64,000 nucleotides of DNA from a bacterium (GTDB lineage Bacteria; Planctomycetota; JAFGQW01): assembly GCA_030426805.1 (NCBI GenBank), contig JAUHXU010000003.1:1-64000 (forward strand), written 5' to 3'. Numbering within the stretch: the stretch's first letter is position 1; every line of letters begins with the position of its first letter. The notes under the pieces were generated by a model that did not search any database, was not told the DNA's origin, and saw nothing but the letters and a program-made list of their open reading frames with translations. Made by a program: the position numbers and the translations under genes. Shown here in pieces: positions 25,855 through 35,323 of the stretch.

Positions 25855-26670
25855 ATGAGAACCCTCGGAACCATCCTCTGCGCGCTGACGCTGTTCGGCG
25901 CGTGGCACACGAGCGCCGGCGCGCAGCCGGGCGACGACCCGATCGCGAAGGCGACGCGCAAGGCCGACACGATCGTGCTCGGTCGCGTCGTCGGCACCGT
26001 CGACACGAAGCCCGGCGCACAGGCGCGCAAGGCACACGAAGCGCACTGGATCGTCGTGACGAAGACGCTCAAGGACCACGACCTGAGCGGCCAGCGCATC
26101 AAGGTCCGGCCCAACGGCGTGCATTGGAACGACGGCGCGACCGTCCTGCTGTTCCTCGCGTATCGCGGCACCGGCTTCTATGACGCGGCACCGACCGTCG
26201 TCGACCCCGCCGACGTCGAACACGCCGCCGCGACGATCCGTGCGATCGCCGGCGCGCCGAAGCCGAAGCTCGCGCTGCGGATGCGCTACGTCTCGTGCGG
26301 CTGCGGTCCGACCGCATGCGCGTGCACCGGCACCGCACGCAACGAGTTCGCGATGCAGAAGAACGGTGCGTTCGTCTGGACGAGCCACTACGCCGCCGAC
26401 CCCGCGCGCGGTCTCCCGGCTCGCACCGAGCGGCGCGTCGGCACGCTCGAGCCGACCGTGGCTCGCACGCTGCTCGCGCGCATCACGCGCACGAAGCCGA
26501 TGCCGCTCGCCGACTGCGGCGGCACCGTCGAGTTCGCGATCACCGGCGACGACGGCTCGACCCGCTACCACACGCATTCGCTCGTCGCACCCACGCACGC
26601 GAGCACGCTCGTCGCGTCGATCGACGACCTCGTCGCGACGTTCGGCAAGACCTCGGAGGACCGGCGATGA
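25855..26670 (+). CDS. Secreted hypothetical protein
   Basis: A 271-residue exported protein, signal peptide MRTLGTILCALTLFGAWHTSAGAQ. The N-terminal half (KADTIVLGRVVGTVDTKPG ... IVVTKTLKDHDLSGQRIKVRPNG ... TVLLFLAYRG) has the look of the secreted domain in which a signal protein reports 'VxGxVxxV ... V.kvlKG' strands, as in many bacterial surface proteins of unknown function. In the middle is a dense cysteine cluster (SCGCGPTACACTGTARNEF) that could bind a metal or form disulphides. It ends four bases inside the start of the metalloprotease fusion (ATGA), so the two are translationally coupled; a link in function is possible but unknown. Confidence 0.65.
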   Translation: MRTLGTILCALTLFGAWHTSAGAQPGDDPIAKATRKADTIVLGRVVGTVDTKPGAQARKAHEAHWIVVTKTLKDHDLSGQRIKVRPNGVHWNDGATVLLFLAYRGTGFYDAAPTVVDPADVEHAAATIRAIAGAPKPKLALRMRYVSCGCGPTACACTGTARNEFAMQKNGAFVWTSHYAADPARGLPARTERRVGTLEPTVARTLLARITRTKPMPLADCGGTVEFAITGDDGSTRYHTHSLVAPTHASTLVASIDDLVATFGKTSEDRR

Positions 26671-28589
26671 AGACCCAGCGCACGAAAGGACTCGATCCGA
26701 TGAAGCCTCTCGCTCGATTCGCAGCGCTGGTGCTGCTCGTCACGGCAGCCTCCGGCGCGAGCGCCCAACTCACGATCATCCGCAACTTCTCGGGCGGCAC
26801 GCCGCCGGCGAACGCCGTCGGTGGCGGCGATCTGCAGACGATCTTCAACGCCGCCGCCGACCTGTGGGAAGCCGCGATCCAGGACAACCACACGGTGACG
26901 ATCACCTACAGCTGGGCGGCGCTCGGCGGTGGAACACTCGGGGTGCACAACCTCACGTCCGAGGGCGGCACGCCGCACCGTGAGACCGCCGGCACGATCC
27001 GGTTCGACAACGACGGCTCGTCGGTCTTCTTCCTCGATCCGACACCCCGGATGAACGAGGAATACACGACGTTCACGGCGACCAACAGCACGCTGCCGGG
27101 AACGATCAACAGCGGCCGCGTGTGGACCGGCGCAACCGGGCTCGCGTCCGGGCGCACCGATCTGTTCTCGGTCGCGCTGCACGAGATCGGGCACGCGCTC
27201 GGCCTCAGCTCGGCAAACGACGCATTCGTCGCCGAAGCCGGCGACAGCGACGTCGACCTGACGAGCCCCCGCGCGCCGGCCGGCTCGGCGATCCCGGTGA
27301 CGTCCCCGACGAACGCGCACGTCGCGATCGCCAACGCGCTGATGTTCCCGAGCATCGGCACGAGCCTCCGACGCACGATCTCCGACGCCGACATCATGGC
27401 GAACGCACAGATCAGCCAGTTCGCGAACGTGACGCTGAACCCGGTGTTCCCGACCGCGGCCGTGCAAGACGAGATCGTCATGTCGTCGGTCGGGACGGCG
27501 AGCGGGCTCTACAAGCTGAACTGGATGTCGTCGTCATCGACGATCTCGCCGGTCGTGCAGGGCATCTCGATGAAGTGCGTGATGACGAACTGGGGCAACG
27601 GCTCGTTCTTGACCGCGACCGGCGCCAACCTGCTCCGCGTGACGACGGCCGGATCGGTCTCGACGATCGCGACGCTGCCGAGTACCTCGTCGGGCCAGGC
27701 GCTGGCGCTGAACCAGGACGGGCAAGTCGCGATCGGCAGCTTGTCGGCGGCCGACGGCCTCCTGCACGTCAACTACACCGGCACCGGGCTGCAGACGCTC
27801 ACGACCGGCAACGCCTACAACGGCATCTGTCGTAGCCGCGACAACGGCGCCTACTACGCGGTGACGTTCACGCCGCCGACCCTCTATCGCGTGACGACGG
27901 CCGGCTCGACGACGTCGCTGGCGACGATCGGGACCGGCGGCCTGTCGGGCATCTGCTACATGCCGGACCAGGACCGTTTCGCGATCTCCGACCTGTCGAA
28001 CAACGCCGTGCACTACACGAGTCCGACCGGCACGGTCCTCTACTCGACGCCGACGCCGGCCGGCTGCCAGGCGGTCACGTATCACGAGAAGTATCGCTCG
28101 CTCTACGCGGTGACGACGCAGGGGCACGTGATGCGACTGTCGACATCGGGGACGATCGTGCAGTCGTGGCAATACACGGGTGCGAACTTCTCCGGCGTGG
28201 ACGTCGCCGACGACCGCAACATCTCGGTGTTGACGAAGGGCGACCGCGGAAGCCAGGTCACGGTGCGCGCGAGTTTCCCGCAGTCACCGAGCCAGCCATC
28301 GTGCCTCGGGTTGTCGCTCGCGTTGCGACCCGGCCTCGGGTTCGCTTCCGGGCGTTACCAGCACATCCAGCCCGACACACTGTTCTTCCTGACGGTGTGC
28401 GGCGCGCTGCCGTTCTGGACCCAGGGCTTCGCGTCGACGACGTCGGCGGGCGGCGGGGTCGCGGCCTCGTTCACGCTCCCCTACGGATTGTCGAGCGGGA
28501 TGATGATCTACTGCGCCGGCTCCGCGGTGAACCCCGCGTTCCCCGAGGGCCTCGACTTCGGCACCGTCGAAGGCGTCCGCGTCCAGTAG
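26667..28589 (+). CDS. Secreted matrixin-like metalloprotease fused to propeller
   Basis: A 640-residue exported protein. Residues 12-34 hold a signal peptide (MKPLARFAALVLLVTAASGASAQ). Residues 35-265 form a zincin domain: FNAAADLWEAAIQDN and SVALHEIGHALGLSSAND with His172, Glu173 and His176 as metal site. The position of the third histidine of the matrixin HExxHxxGxxH motif is serine 182, so either another residue supplies the ligand or the enzyme is atypical. Residues 266-540 are a beta-propeller and the rest is the shared C-terminal module, both homologous to 24597-25811. I take the ATG at 26667 (GGAGGA upstream, ATGA overlap with the preceding stop); 26700, with AAAGGA upstream, is equally plausible. 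Confidence 0.75.
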   Translation: MKTQRTKGLDPMKPLARFAALVLLVTAASGASAQLTIIRNFSGGTPPANAVGGGDLQTIFNAAADLWEAAIQDNHTVTITYSWAALGGGTLGVHNLTSEGGTPHRETAGTIRFDNDGSSVFFLDPTPRMNEEYTTFTATNSTLPGTINSGRVWTGATGLASGRTDLFSVALHEIGHALGLSSANDAFVAEAGDSDVDLTSPRAPAGSAIPVTSPTNAHVAIANALMFPSIGTSLRRTISDADIMANAQISQFANVTLNPVFPTAAVQDEIVMSSVGTASGLYKLNWMSSSSTISPVVQGISMKCVMTNWGNGSFLTATGANLLRVTTAGSVSTIATLPSTSSGQALALNQDGQVAIGSLSAADGLLHVNYTGTGLQTLTTGNAYNGICRSRDNGAYYAVTFTPPTLYRVTTAGSTTSLATIGTGGLSGICYMPDQDRFAISDLSNNAVHYTSPTGTVLYSTPTPAGCQAVTYHEKYRSLYAVTTQGHVMRLSTSGTIVQSWQYTGANFSGVDVADDRNISVLTKGDRGSQVTVRASFPQSPSQPSCLGLSLALRPGLGFASGRYQHIQPDTLFFLTVCGALPFWTQGFASTTSAGGGVAASFTLPYGLSSGMMIYCAGSAVNPAFPEGLDFGTVEGVRVQ

Positions 28590-28599
28590 TCCAGACCGA

Positions 28600-28629
28600 G
28601 CGCCCCGGCACGCACGCGTGTCGGGGCGC
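28600..28629 (+). terminator. Hairpin after metalloprotease gene
   Basis: A 12-base stem with one G-U pair (arms 28600-28611 and 28618-28629, loop of six bases) begins 11 bases after the stop. No T-run follows, but the stem is long and isolated between two genes. Confidence 0.55.
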
Positions 28630-28653
28630 CTCGCATCGCGCCTCTGCACGGCG

Positions 28654-28659
28654 TATCAT
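28654..28659 (+). promoter_or_regulatory. -10 box for leaderless mannosidase mRNA
   Basis: TATCAT (five of six consensus bases) ends six bases before the mannosidase ATG at 28666, and no Shine-Dalgarno is seen. The -35 region at the proper distance is weak (TCGCAT). Confidence 0.4.
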
Positions 28660-28665
28660 GGCGCG

Positions 28666-31600
28666 ATGCGAACCCCCATCCTCCTCCTCGCGATCGTCGT
28701 CACCACGATCGCTTCCACCGTGCCGGCGCAAGACTCGGTCGACCGGACGCTCGAGCGCCTCGACGCGCTGACCGGCCTCACGCTCCGCGACTGGCGCTTC
28801 AAGCGTGCAGCCCTCGATGACGGCGGTGCCCTCGATTGCGATGACGCCGCATGGGAGATCGTCTCTCCCGAACACTCGTGGCGCGGCGAGAACCGCGATG
28901 CGTGGTATCGGCTGCGCTACACGATTCCGGAGACGCTCGCCGGCCGTCCGATCGCGCACTCGCGATTGACCCTGCGCATCGGCGTCGACGACTACGGGGA
29001 GATCTGGGTCGACGGCGCGAAGCGCGCGACGTTCGAGTGGGACAAGGGCGAAGTCGTGCTGTCCGACGACGCGCGACCGGGCCACACGCACCTGATCGCG
29101 ATCCGCGCGCAAAACCGCGGTGGACCGGGCCGCCTGCTGCACGCGACGCTGCACACGAGTGCGCTCGACGACTTGTCCGAGCGCGCGGCGTGGTTCGTCG
29201 ACGCGCTGCGACTCGGCCGGCTGATCGTCGACAAACTCGGCGGTGATGCGCGGCGCGGCGCCGAGCACGTCGCCGCCGCCGCGAACGCCGTGGACACCGA
29301 CGCGCTCGACCGCGGCGACGCCGACGCGTTTCTCGCATCGCTCGATACCGCCTACGCGAAGCTCCGCGGCCTGAAGGCGCTGACGGCCGACTACCACGTG
29401 CGCGCGGTCGGCTACTCGCACATCGATCTCGCGTGGCTGTGGCGCTGGGAAGAGTCGGTCCAGGTCACGAAGGAGACGTTTCAGGCGGCGATCGACTTCT
29501 TCGACGAGTTCCCCGAGTTCCGCTTCTCGCAGAGCCAATCGCACGCCTACCGCTGGATCCTGCGGCGCTACCCGGACCTGTTCGCGGCGATCCAGCGCGA
29601 GGTCAAGGCGGGTCGATGGGAGATCGTCGGCGGGACGAACGTCGAGCTCGACTGCAACCTGCCCGGCGCCGAATCACACATTCGACAGCTCCTCTACGGT
29701 CGACGGTGGTTCCAGAGCATGTTCGACAAGGACGTGCGCATCGGCTGGTGCCCGGACTCGTTCGGCTACAACGGCAACCTGCCGCAGATCCTGAAGAAGG
29801 CGGGCGTCGACTACTTCGTCACCGCGAAGATCTCGTGGAACGACACGAACGACTTCCCGCACAACTGCTTCTGGTGGGAGGCGCCCGACGGGTCGCGCGT
29901 CCTCGCGTTCCTGCCGATGGGTGGCTACACGTTCAACATGGACGGCGAGAAGCTGCTCGGCCACATCGCGCGGCTCGAGAAGCAGTGCGACGTGAAGAAG
30001 GTCATGTCGGTCTACGGCGTCGGCAACCACGGCGGCGGCCCGACCCGCGCCGAGATCAAGCGCGCGAAGGCGCTCGCCGAGCACGACTTCTACCCGAAGG
30101 TCGAGTTCTCGACCGCCCTCGACTACTTCGAGAGCCTGGACGACGACGATCGCGCGAAGCTCCCGACGTGGAAGGACGAACTCTACCTCGAGTATCACCG
30201 CGGCACGTATACGACGCATGCAGCGGTGAAGAAGGCGAACCGCCAGGGCGAGTGCGGCCTGATGACCGCCGAGAAGCTCGCGGTGTTCGCGCAACAGGCG
30301 GGCCCGGAGTTCGGCTTCAAGGGCACCCTCCTCGACGACACCTATCCGCGAAAACGCCTCGGCGCCGCGTGGGATCTCCTGCTCTTCAACCAGATGCACG
30401 ACATCCTGCCCGGCTCGAGCATCACGCCCGTCTACCGCGACGCCGCGAAGGACTACCGCAAGATGTACGCGGCGATCCGCCGGACGCAGCGCGACGCGTT
30501 CGCGACGATCACCAGCGCGATCAAGACGTACGGCAACCTCGCGGTGTTCAACCCGACGAGTTGGCCGCGGACCGGCGTCGTCGCCGTGGAGACCGACCTG
30601 CCGGTGGGCGAACGTTGGATTCAGGACGACGCGAGGATCATCCGCCCCGCTCGGGTCGACGCGGACGGCGCGCGGCACACGCTTCGCTTCCTCGCGAACG
30701 ACGTGCCCGCTCACGGCGTCCGCTGCTTCCGCGTGCTCGAGGACGCCCCACCCCACGCCGCCGACCCACCGGCGGTGCGGGCGACGCGCACGACGCTCGA
30801 GAACGAACACCTCGCCGTCACGCTCGACCCGAAGACGGGATGCATCACGTCGCTCGTCCACAAGGCGACGGGCCGCGACGCGATCGCCAAGGGCACACAA
30901 GCCAACGAGCTGCAGTTCCTCGAGGACAAGCCCGATCAGTACGACGCGTGGAACCTCGGCTTCACAGGCAAGGAGTGGCGTGCGGGCGATGCACGCTCCA
31001 TCGAGCTCGTCGACGCCGGTCCGGTCCGCGCCGTGGTCCGCGTGAAGTACGCGTTCCTCGGCCCGACGAAGAAGCGCCGCCACCCGACCGAAGACTTCCC
31101 CAGCTCGTTCTTCACGCTCGACCTGATCCTCGAGGCGGACTCGCCGATGCTGAAGGTGCGCATGCACGCCGATTGGTGGGAAGACCACGTCTGCGCGAAG
31201 GTCTCGTTTCCGCTGTCGGTCACGCCGAAGACGTGCGTCTACGACGCGCCCTACTGCCACATCGAACGATCGACCCAGCGCGAGACCGATTGGGACAAGG
31301 CGCGCTACGAGGTGTCCGGCCAATACTGGGCCGACATGACCGAGGGCGACTTCGGGGTCGCGATCCTGAACGACTCGAAGTACGGCTACGACGCGCTCGA
31401 CAACCGCATCCGCCTGACGCTGCTGCGCTCGCCGACCTCACCCGACCGCACGGCCGACCGCGGCGAGCACGAGACCACATGGGCGATCTATCCGCACGCC
31501 GGCGACTGGCGGCAGTCGATGACGATCCGGCGCGGCTACGAGTTGAATCACCCGATGATCGCCGGGCGGATCCGTGGAAGCGCGTGGCCGGGACTCCGCG

Positions 31601-31947
31601 AGATGTCCGGCGCGAGTCGCGCGCTTCGCGACGGCACCCTACCGAAGCCGCCGCTCGCCGAGGGCACGAGCTTCCTGACGGTCGACGCGGACAACGTGAT
31701 CATCCCCGTCGTCAAGCGGCACGAGGACAGCCGCGGCGTCGTCGTGCGGCTCTTCGAGTGGCGCGGCGACGAGAAGACCGATGCGACGTTGACGTTCGCG
31801 CAACCGATCCGCTCCGCGCAGCTCGTCGACCTGAACGAGCGCAAGCCGCTCGGCCGCCTCGCCGTCGACGGTCGAACCGTCACGGTCCCGATCGGTCGCT
31901 ACTCGATCGAGACCGTGCTCGTGCACTTCGACCCACCGCTGAAATAA
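28666..31947 (+). CDS. GH38 alpha-mannosidase, exported
   Basis: A 1093-residue glycoside hydrolase family 38 enzyme, which removes alpha-linked mannose from glycans with a zinc-assisted retaining mechanism. A signal peptide (MRTPILLLAIVVTTIASTVPAQ) is followed by a galactose-binding-like beta domain (residues 25-180). The catalytic domain contains GYSHIDLAWLWRWEE (zinc-binding His-Asp), GTNVELDCNLPGAESHIRQLLYGRRWF, and GWCPDSFGYNGNLPQILKK with nucleophile Asp364, then FNQMHDILPGSSI, another zinc ligand. The C-terminal beta-rich part (EHLAVTLDPKTGCITSLVHKATG onward) is the usual GH38C region. Probable target: yeast or algal mannans or N-glycans in the periplasm or outside. Confidence 0.93.
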   Translation: MRTPILLLAIVVTTIASTVPAQDSVDRTLERLDALTGLTLRDWRFKRAALDDGGALDCDDAAWEIVSPEHSWRGENRDAWYRLRYTIPETLAGRPIAHSRLTLRIGVDDYGEIWVDGAKRATFEWDKGEVVLSDDARPGHTHLIAIRAQNRGGPGRLLHATLHTSALDDLSERAAWFVDALRLGRLIVDKLGGDARRGAEHVAAAANAVDTDALDRGDADAFLASLDTAYAKLRGLKALTADYHVRAVGYSHIDLAWLWRWEESVQVTKETFQAAIDFFDEFPEFRFSQSQSHAYRWILRRYPDLFAAIQREVKAGRWEIVGGTNVELDCNLPGAESHIRQLLYGRRWFQSMFDKDVRIGWCPDSFGYNGNLPQILKKAGVDYFVTAKISWNDTNDFPHNCFWWEAPDGSRVLAFLPMGGYTFNMDGEKLLGHIARLEKQCDVKKVMSVYGVGNHGGGPTRAEIKRAKALAEHDFYPKVEFSTALDYFESLDDDDRAKLPTWKDELYLEYHRGTYTTHAAVKKANRQGECGLMTAEKLAVFAQQAGPEFGFKGTLLDDTYPRKRLGAAWDLLLFNQMHDILPGSSITPVYRDAAKDYRKMYAAIRRTQRDAFATITSAIKTYGNLAVFNPTSWPRTGVVAVETDLPVGERWIQDDARIIRPARVDADGARHTLRFLANDVPAHGVRCFRVLEDAPPHAADPPAVRATRTTLENEHLAVTLDPKTGCITSLVHKATGRDAIAKGTQANELQFLEDKPDQYDAWNLGFTGKEWRAGDARSIELVDAGPVRAVVRVKYAFLGPTKKRRHPTEDFPSSFFTLDLILEADSPMLKVRMHADWWEDHVCAKVSFPLSVTPKTCVYDAPYCHIERSTQRETDWDKARYEVSGQYWADMTEGDFGVAILNDSKYGYDALDNRIRLTLLRSPTSPDRTADRGEHETTWAIYPHAGDWRQSMTIRRGYELNHPMIAGRIRGSAWPGLREMSGASRALRDGTLPKPPLAEGTSFLTVDADNVIIPVVKRHEDSRGVVVRLFEWRGDEKTDATLTFAQPIRSAQLVDLNERKPLGRLAVDGRTVTVPIGRYSIETVLVHFDPPLK

Positions 31948-31950
31948 CGC

Positions 31951-33198
31951 CTAGCCCGCATCCCGTCGTGAGCGCCGCGCCGGGCGTGGCGGCGTCGTGC
32001 GTTCGACGATCCGGTCGGCGAGCGTGCGGAGCGCGTCGTCCTTGCCGGCGCGCCACCCGGCGAGCCGCTCGTCGCTTCCGTCGTCGGCGACGAACGCCTC
32101 GGCCATCGAACGCGTCGCGAGCATGCCGATCGCGGTCTCGCGAACGAGCGGCTTCTCGACCGGATTCTCGGCCAGCACGACCAGGCGCCGCACGGCCTCG
32201 AGTCGGTGCAGTCGTGTCCCCGCGATCGCGACGACCGCCGCCGAACGCGTCGCATCGTCGCCGAGCGAGAGCGCGTTGTCGTGGATCCGCAGCACGGTCC
32301 GGTCGACCGCGCCGGCGTAGAGAAACGACAGCAGCAGAAACACGCAGCCGATGCGGACCCAGTGGACGGAGTTGACGAGCAGCAACAGCGCCGAGACGAA
32401 CAGCAGCAACGTGCCGGCGAACGTCACACTGCCGCCGCCGATCGTCATGCCGTTGCCCCACCCGCCGGTCGCGTAGTTCGGCAGGTCCCGATCGGTGACG
32501 AAGCGCGCGTGCAGGGCGTCGCCGTGGAGCGCCCACCACGCGGCCGCATCGACCTGTTCGATGCTCTGCATCGAGTCGAGCGGGGTCACGTAGAACGCGA
32601 CGTAGCTCGCCGCGCTTCGGTCACCGAGAAGCGACCCGTGCGGCGCGCCGTCGAGCGGGATGTGATCGACGACGGCTGCGAAGATCGGGCGGTCGGCGCC
32701 GTCGAACCCGCTGCCCGCCGGAACGACCGGTCCGTCGAACGACCGATACGAGGCCCCGGAACGCCAGTGGCAGTCGAGCAGCGGCAAGACGTCGGTGAGC
32801 GGCTCTGCCTGCCCGACGTCGAGCCGCGCGCGGATCGTCGAGCCGTCCGGCAACGGGACCGCGAACGACGCCCCCCGGCGAACGACCTGCCACGCCGCGT
32901 CGATCGGCCGTCGCTCGCCTCCCTCGGCGAACACGAAGCCCCGGACGAGGAATGCGGGCGCCTGCTCCGGCGCGACGACCACGCCCGTCGGCTTCGCGAA
33001 CGGCTCGCCCTCGGGAAACGGCTCCGGCGCGAAGAACGGACGTATCGCGACGACCAGCGTGATCGTACCCGGAATCGCGAAGACGACGATCGCGAGCACG
33101 TTGAGCCACGGCTTGAGCGCCCCGCGGCGGAACGGATGCGCGAGGAACAAGCAGACGATCGCGACGATCGCGGCGACGAGGAACACGACTTCCACCAT
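31951..33198 (-). CDS. Membrane protein of ABC exporter operon
   Basis: A 415-residue protein with two N-terminal membrane helices (VEVVFLVAAIVAIVCLFLAHPF; WLNVLAIVVFAIPGTITLVVAI), a large extracytoplasmic domain of about 190 residues, two further helices (LLLFVSALLLLVNSVHWVRIGCVFLLLSFLYAGAVD), and a cytoplasmic C-terminal tail of about 120 residues with HEAT-like alanine-rich helices (AAVVAIAGTRLHRLEAVRRLVVLAENP). No family recognised. Its start overlaps the stop of the ABC permease gene by one base (TGATG), so it belongs to that operon; it may be an accessory or sensor subunit of the exporter (inference). Confidence 0.65.
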   Translation of the reverse strand: MVEVVFLVAAIVAIVCLFLAHPFRRGALKPWLNVLAIVVFAIPGTITLVVAIRPFFAPEPFPEGEPFAKPTGVVVAPEQAPAFLVRGFVFAEGGERRPIDAAWQVVRRGASFAVPLPDGSTIRARLDVGQAEPLTDVLPLLDCHWRSGASYRSFDGPVVPAGSGFDGADRPIFAAVVDHIPLDGAPHGSLLGDRSAASYVAFYVTPLDSMQSIEQVDAAAWWALHGDALHARFVTDRDLPNYATGGWGNGMTIGGGSVTFAGTLLLFVSALLLLVNSVHWVRIGCVFLLLSFLYAGAVDRTVLRIHDNALSLGDDATRSAAVVAIAGTRLHRLEAVRRLVVLAENPVEKPLVRETAIGMLATRSMAEAFVADDGSDERLAGWRAGKDDALRTLADRIVERTTPPRPARRSRRDAG

Positions 33199-34013
33199 CA
33201 CTCGCCTCCCATCTGCGCCGGCGCGCCGACGAACAGGTACATCAGAACCCCGACCACGACGATCACGACGAGCAGCGCGCCGACCCAAGCGAGGTTGCGG
33301 TCGCGACCGCCGCCCGAGCCGGGCACCGGGAGGGCACGTCGCGCGTAGATCTCGCGGGCGAGCCAGTAGAGCGCCCCCGCGGGCACCAGCGCCACGGCGA
33401 AGCTCGCGACCGCGAAGGCCGGGGTGCGCAAGTCCTCGGCGAGCGACGGTGCGCCGCCGAACACACTGCGCAGGAACGGCATCGCGAACCCGAGGTAGAT
33501 CCCGACGACGATCGTCGACAGCACACCGTGCGCGACGAACGAGTCGCCGCGTTCGGTCGTGCTGATGCTCAGGAACATCATCGCGAACGCGAGCACGATC
33601 ACGCTCGCACCGAACGCTCGCTCGACGAGATCGATCGGTCGCGCGGCGAGGTCGATGCCGACGGGATCCGTGATGAGCGTCATGAACCACTCGCGCACGT
33701 TGACCAGCTCGAAGAGCGTGCACACCCCGATGAACGCGAGCAGGATCGGCAGGCCGAAGAAGAACTTCGCGCCGATGTAGCCGCGCCGATCGATCGGCCG
33801 CGTGAACATGAACTCGTGCGTGCCGTGGCGCGCGTCGTCGCCGGCCGTCTGCGACGCGAGGTCGAGCGCGAGCAACAGCGCCGCGAACGCGTGAAACCCG
33901 GTCACCCGCGCCTCGGATCCGCTCAGCACGGACACCGTGAACGCGAAGATCGGATAGGTCCAGACGCGCCCCTGCATGTCGAGCCACTGCTTGCGGAGGA
34001 TCGCGAGCGTCAT
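33198..34013 (-). CDS. ABC-2 type permease
   Basis: A 271-residue inner-membrane protein with about six helices, showing the ABC-2 exporter permease layout: an N-terminal cytoplasmic helix (TLAILRKQWLDMQGRVW), the conserved GTHEFMFTRPIDRRGYIGAKFFFG loop (EFMFTxPxxRxxxxxxK is typical of bacterial ABC-2 permeases), then hydrophobic segments to the end. It has an ATGA overlap with the ATPase gene, giving strict coupling, and a TGATG overlap with the following gene. Substrate unknown; membrane-active compounds are common for GntR(YtrA)-linked systems. Confidence 0.85.
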   Translation of the reverse strand: MTLAILRKQWLDMQGRVWTYPIFAFTVSVLSGSEARVTGFHAFAALLLALDLASQTAGDDARHGTHEFMFTRPIDRRGYIGAKFFFGLPILLAFIGVCTLFELVNVREWFMTLITDPVGIDLAARPIDLVERAFGASVIVLAFAMMFLSISTTERGDSFVAHGVLSTIVVGIYLGFAMPFLRSVFGGAPSLAEDLRTPAFAVASFAVALVPAGALYWLAREIYARRALPVPGSGGGRDRNLAWVGALLVVIVVVGVLMYLFVGAPAQMGGE

Positions 34014-34912
34014 TCGGCCACCTCCATCGTCACGTATTCGACGAACAGATCCTCGAGGTCGACACCGTGCACCTCGACCGCGGTCGCGCCCATGCGCTCT
34101 TGCCACGCCGCCTCGACGCCGGCGACGTAATCGCGCACGGTGACGAGCAGCTCGCGTTTGCCGCGGCGCAGGCTCATCGCCTGATCGATCGGCACGTAGG
34201 CGGGCGGGTCGCCGTCGAAGACGAACCGGACCCGCTTGACCGACTCCTTGAGCGCGTCGAGCGGTGCCTCGAGCACGATCTGCCCCTGCGCGAGGATCCC
34301 GATGTGGTCGGCGAGGCGCTCGACGTCGGGCAGGATGTGCGACGACAAGACGACCGTCATCCCGTCGCGGATCAGCAGGTCGAGCACCGAGTCGACGAAC
34401 TCGCGACGCAACACGGTGTCGAGGTTCGCGGCGGGTTCGTCGAGCACGAGCAGGTCGGGACGCGGCGCGAGCGCGATCAGCAGGCCGGCCTTTTGCCGCT
34501 CGCCGCGCGACAGCCGGCCGAGCGGCCAGTTCAGCGGCAGACCGAGCCCGTCGCGCAGCTCGTCGAAGTAGCGGCCGTCCCAAGACGGATAGAGCGGGGC
34601 GACGAAGCGCGCGAGCTCGGCGACGGTCATCCACTCGAACATCCGCTGTTCCTGCGACAGGTAGCCGACCCGCTCGCGCAGTGCGACCGACGCCGGAAAC
34701 GCGCGCTCGCCGAGCACCGTCACCGATCCCGCCGTCGGCGGGAACAAGCCCATCAGCACGCGGATCAGCGTCGTCTTGCCGACGCCGTTGCGGCCGATCA
34801 GGCCGTAGACGCTGCCACGCGGCACGCGCATGTCGAGTCCGTCGAGCACCGGACGTTCGTCGCCGTATCGCATCACGAGCGCCCGCGCTTCGATCGCCAG
34901 CTCAGGATCCAT
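34010..34912 (-). CDS. ABC transporter ATP-binding protein
   Basis: A 300-residue ATPase of an ABC-2 exporter. Walker A is GRNGVGKTT (about residues 40-48), Q-loop YLSQEQRMFEWMT, Walker B LLVLDEPAANLD, and H-loop VLSSHILPDVERL. The signature reads LSRGERQK instead of LSGGQ, a variant common in YtrB-type ATPases. The C-terminal 70 residues form an accessory domain (VRFVFDGDPPAYVPIDQAM ...). Start ATG 34912 overlaps the GntR gene stop by 11 bases. Confidence 0.92.
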   Translation of the reverse strand: MDPELAIEARALVMRYGDERPVLDGLDMRVPRGSVYGLIGRNGVGKTTLIRVLMGLFPPTAGSVTVLGERAFPASVALRERVGYLSQEQRMFEWMTVAELARFVAPLYPSWDGRYFDELRDGLGLPLNWPLGRLSRGERQKAGLLIALAPRPDLLVLDEPAANLDTVLRREFVDSVLDLLIRDGMTVVLSSHILPDVERLADHIGILAQGQIVLEAPLDALKESVKRVRFVFDGDPPAYVPIDQAMSLRRGKRELLVTVRDYVAGVEAAWQERMGATAVEVHGVDLEDLFVEYVTMEVAE

Positions 34913-35297
34913 CGCGTCCCCCCTTCGGGACTCGGTTCAACGTGTCTTGCACGATTCGGGCGACCTCCTCGTCGGCGACGCCGAGTTGACGCGCCTCGAC
35001 GACGAGCCGCTCGGCGGCCTGCTCGACGATCGACCGCGCCTCGACGCGCCGATCGACGCGTTCGGCCGAGACGAACGTGCCCATGCCGTGGCGCGTCTCC
35101 ACGAGGCCGTCGTGCTCGAGTTCCGAATACGCCTTCACGATCGTCGTGGGATTCACTTTCATCTCCCCGGCCAGTCCCCGGACCGACGGCAGCCGATCGC
35201 CCGGCGCGAGCGCGCCGCTGGCGATCGATCGCCGGACCTGCGCGACGATCTGCCGGTAGATCGGGACGCCGCTGGATGGGTCGATCCGAAGGAACAC
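34902..35297 (-). CDS. GntR-family (YtrA-type) regulator
   Basis: A 131-residue transcription regulator. The N-terminal winged helix-turn-helix has the typical DPSSGVPIYRQIVAQVRRSIASGALAPGDRLPSVRGLAGEMKVNPTTIVKAYSELEHDGLVETRHGMGTFV; the short helical C-terminal part marks the YtrA subgroup, which usually represses its own ABC-transporter operon. I start at the GTG 35297, placed four to seven bases after AAGGTGAG; an upstream GTG at 35339 falls inside the operator and is unlikely. The ABC genes follow directly. A 26-base near-perfect palindrome 27 bases upstream is the natural operator. Confidence 0.9.
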   Translation of the reverse strand: MFLRIDPSSGVPIYRQIVAQVRRSIASGALAPGDRLPSVRGLAGEMKVNPTTIVKAYSELEHDGLVETRHGMGTFVSAERVDRRVEARSIVEQAAERLVVEARQLGVADEEVARIVQDTLNRVPKGGRDGS

Positions 35298-35323
35298 GGG
35301 CTCACCTTTCGGCCAGTGTGTAT

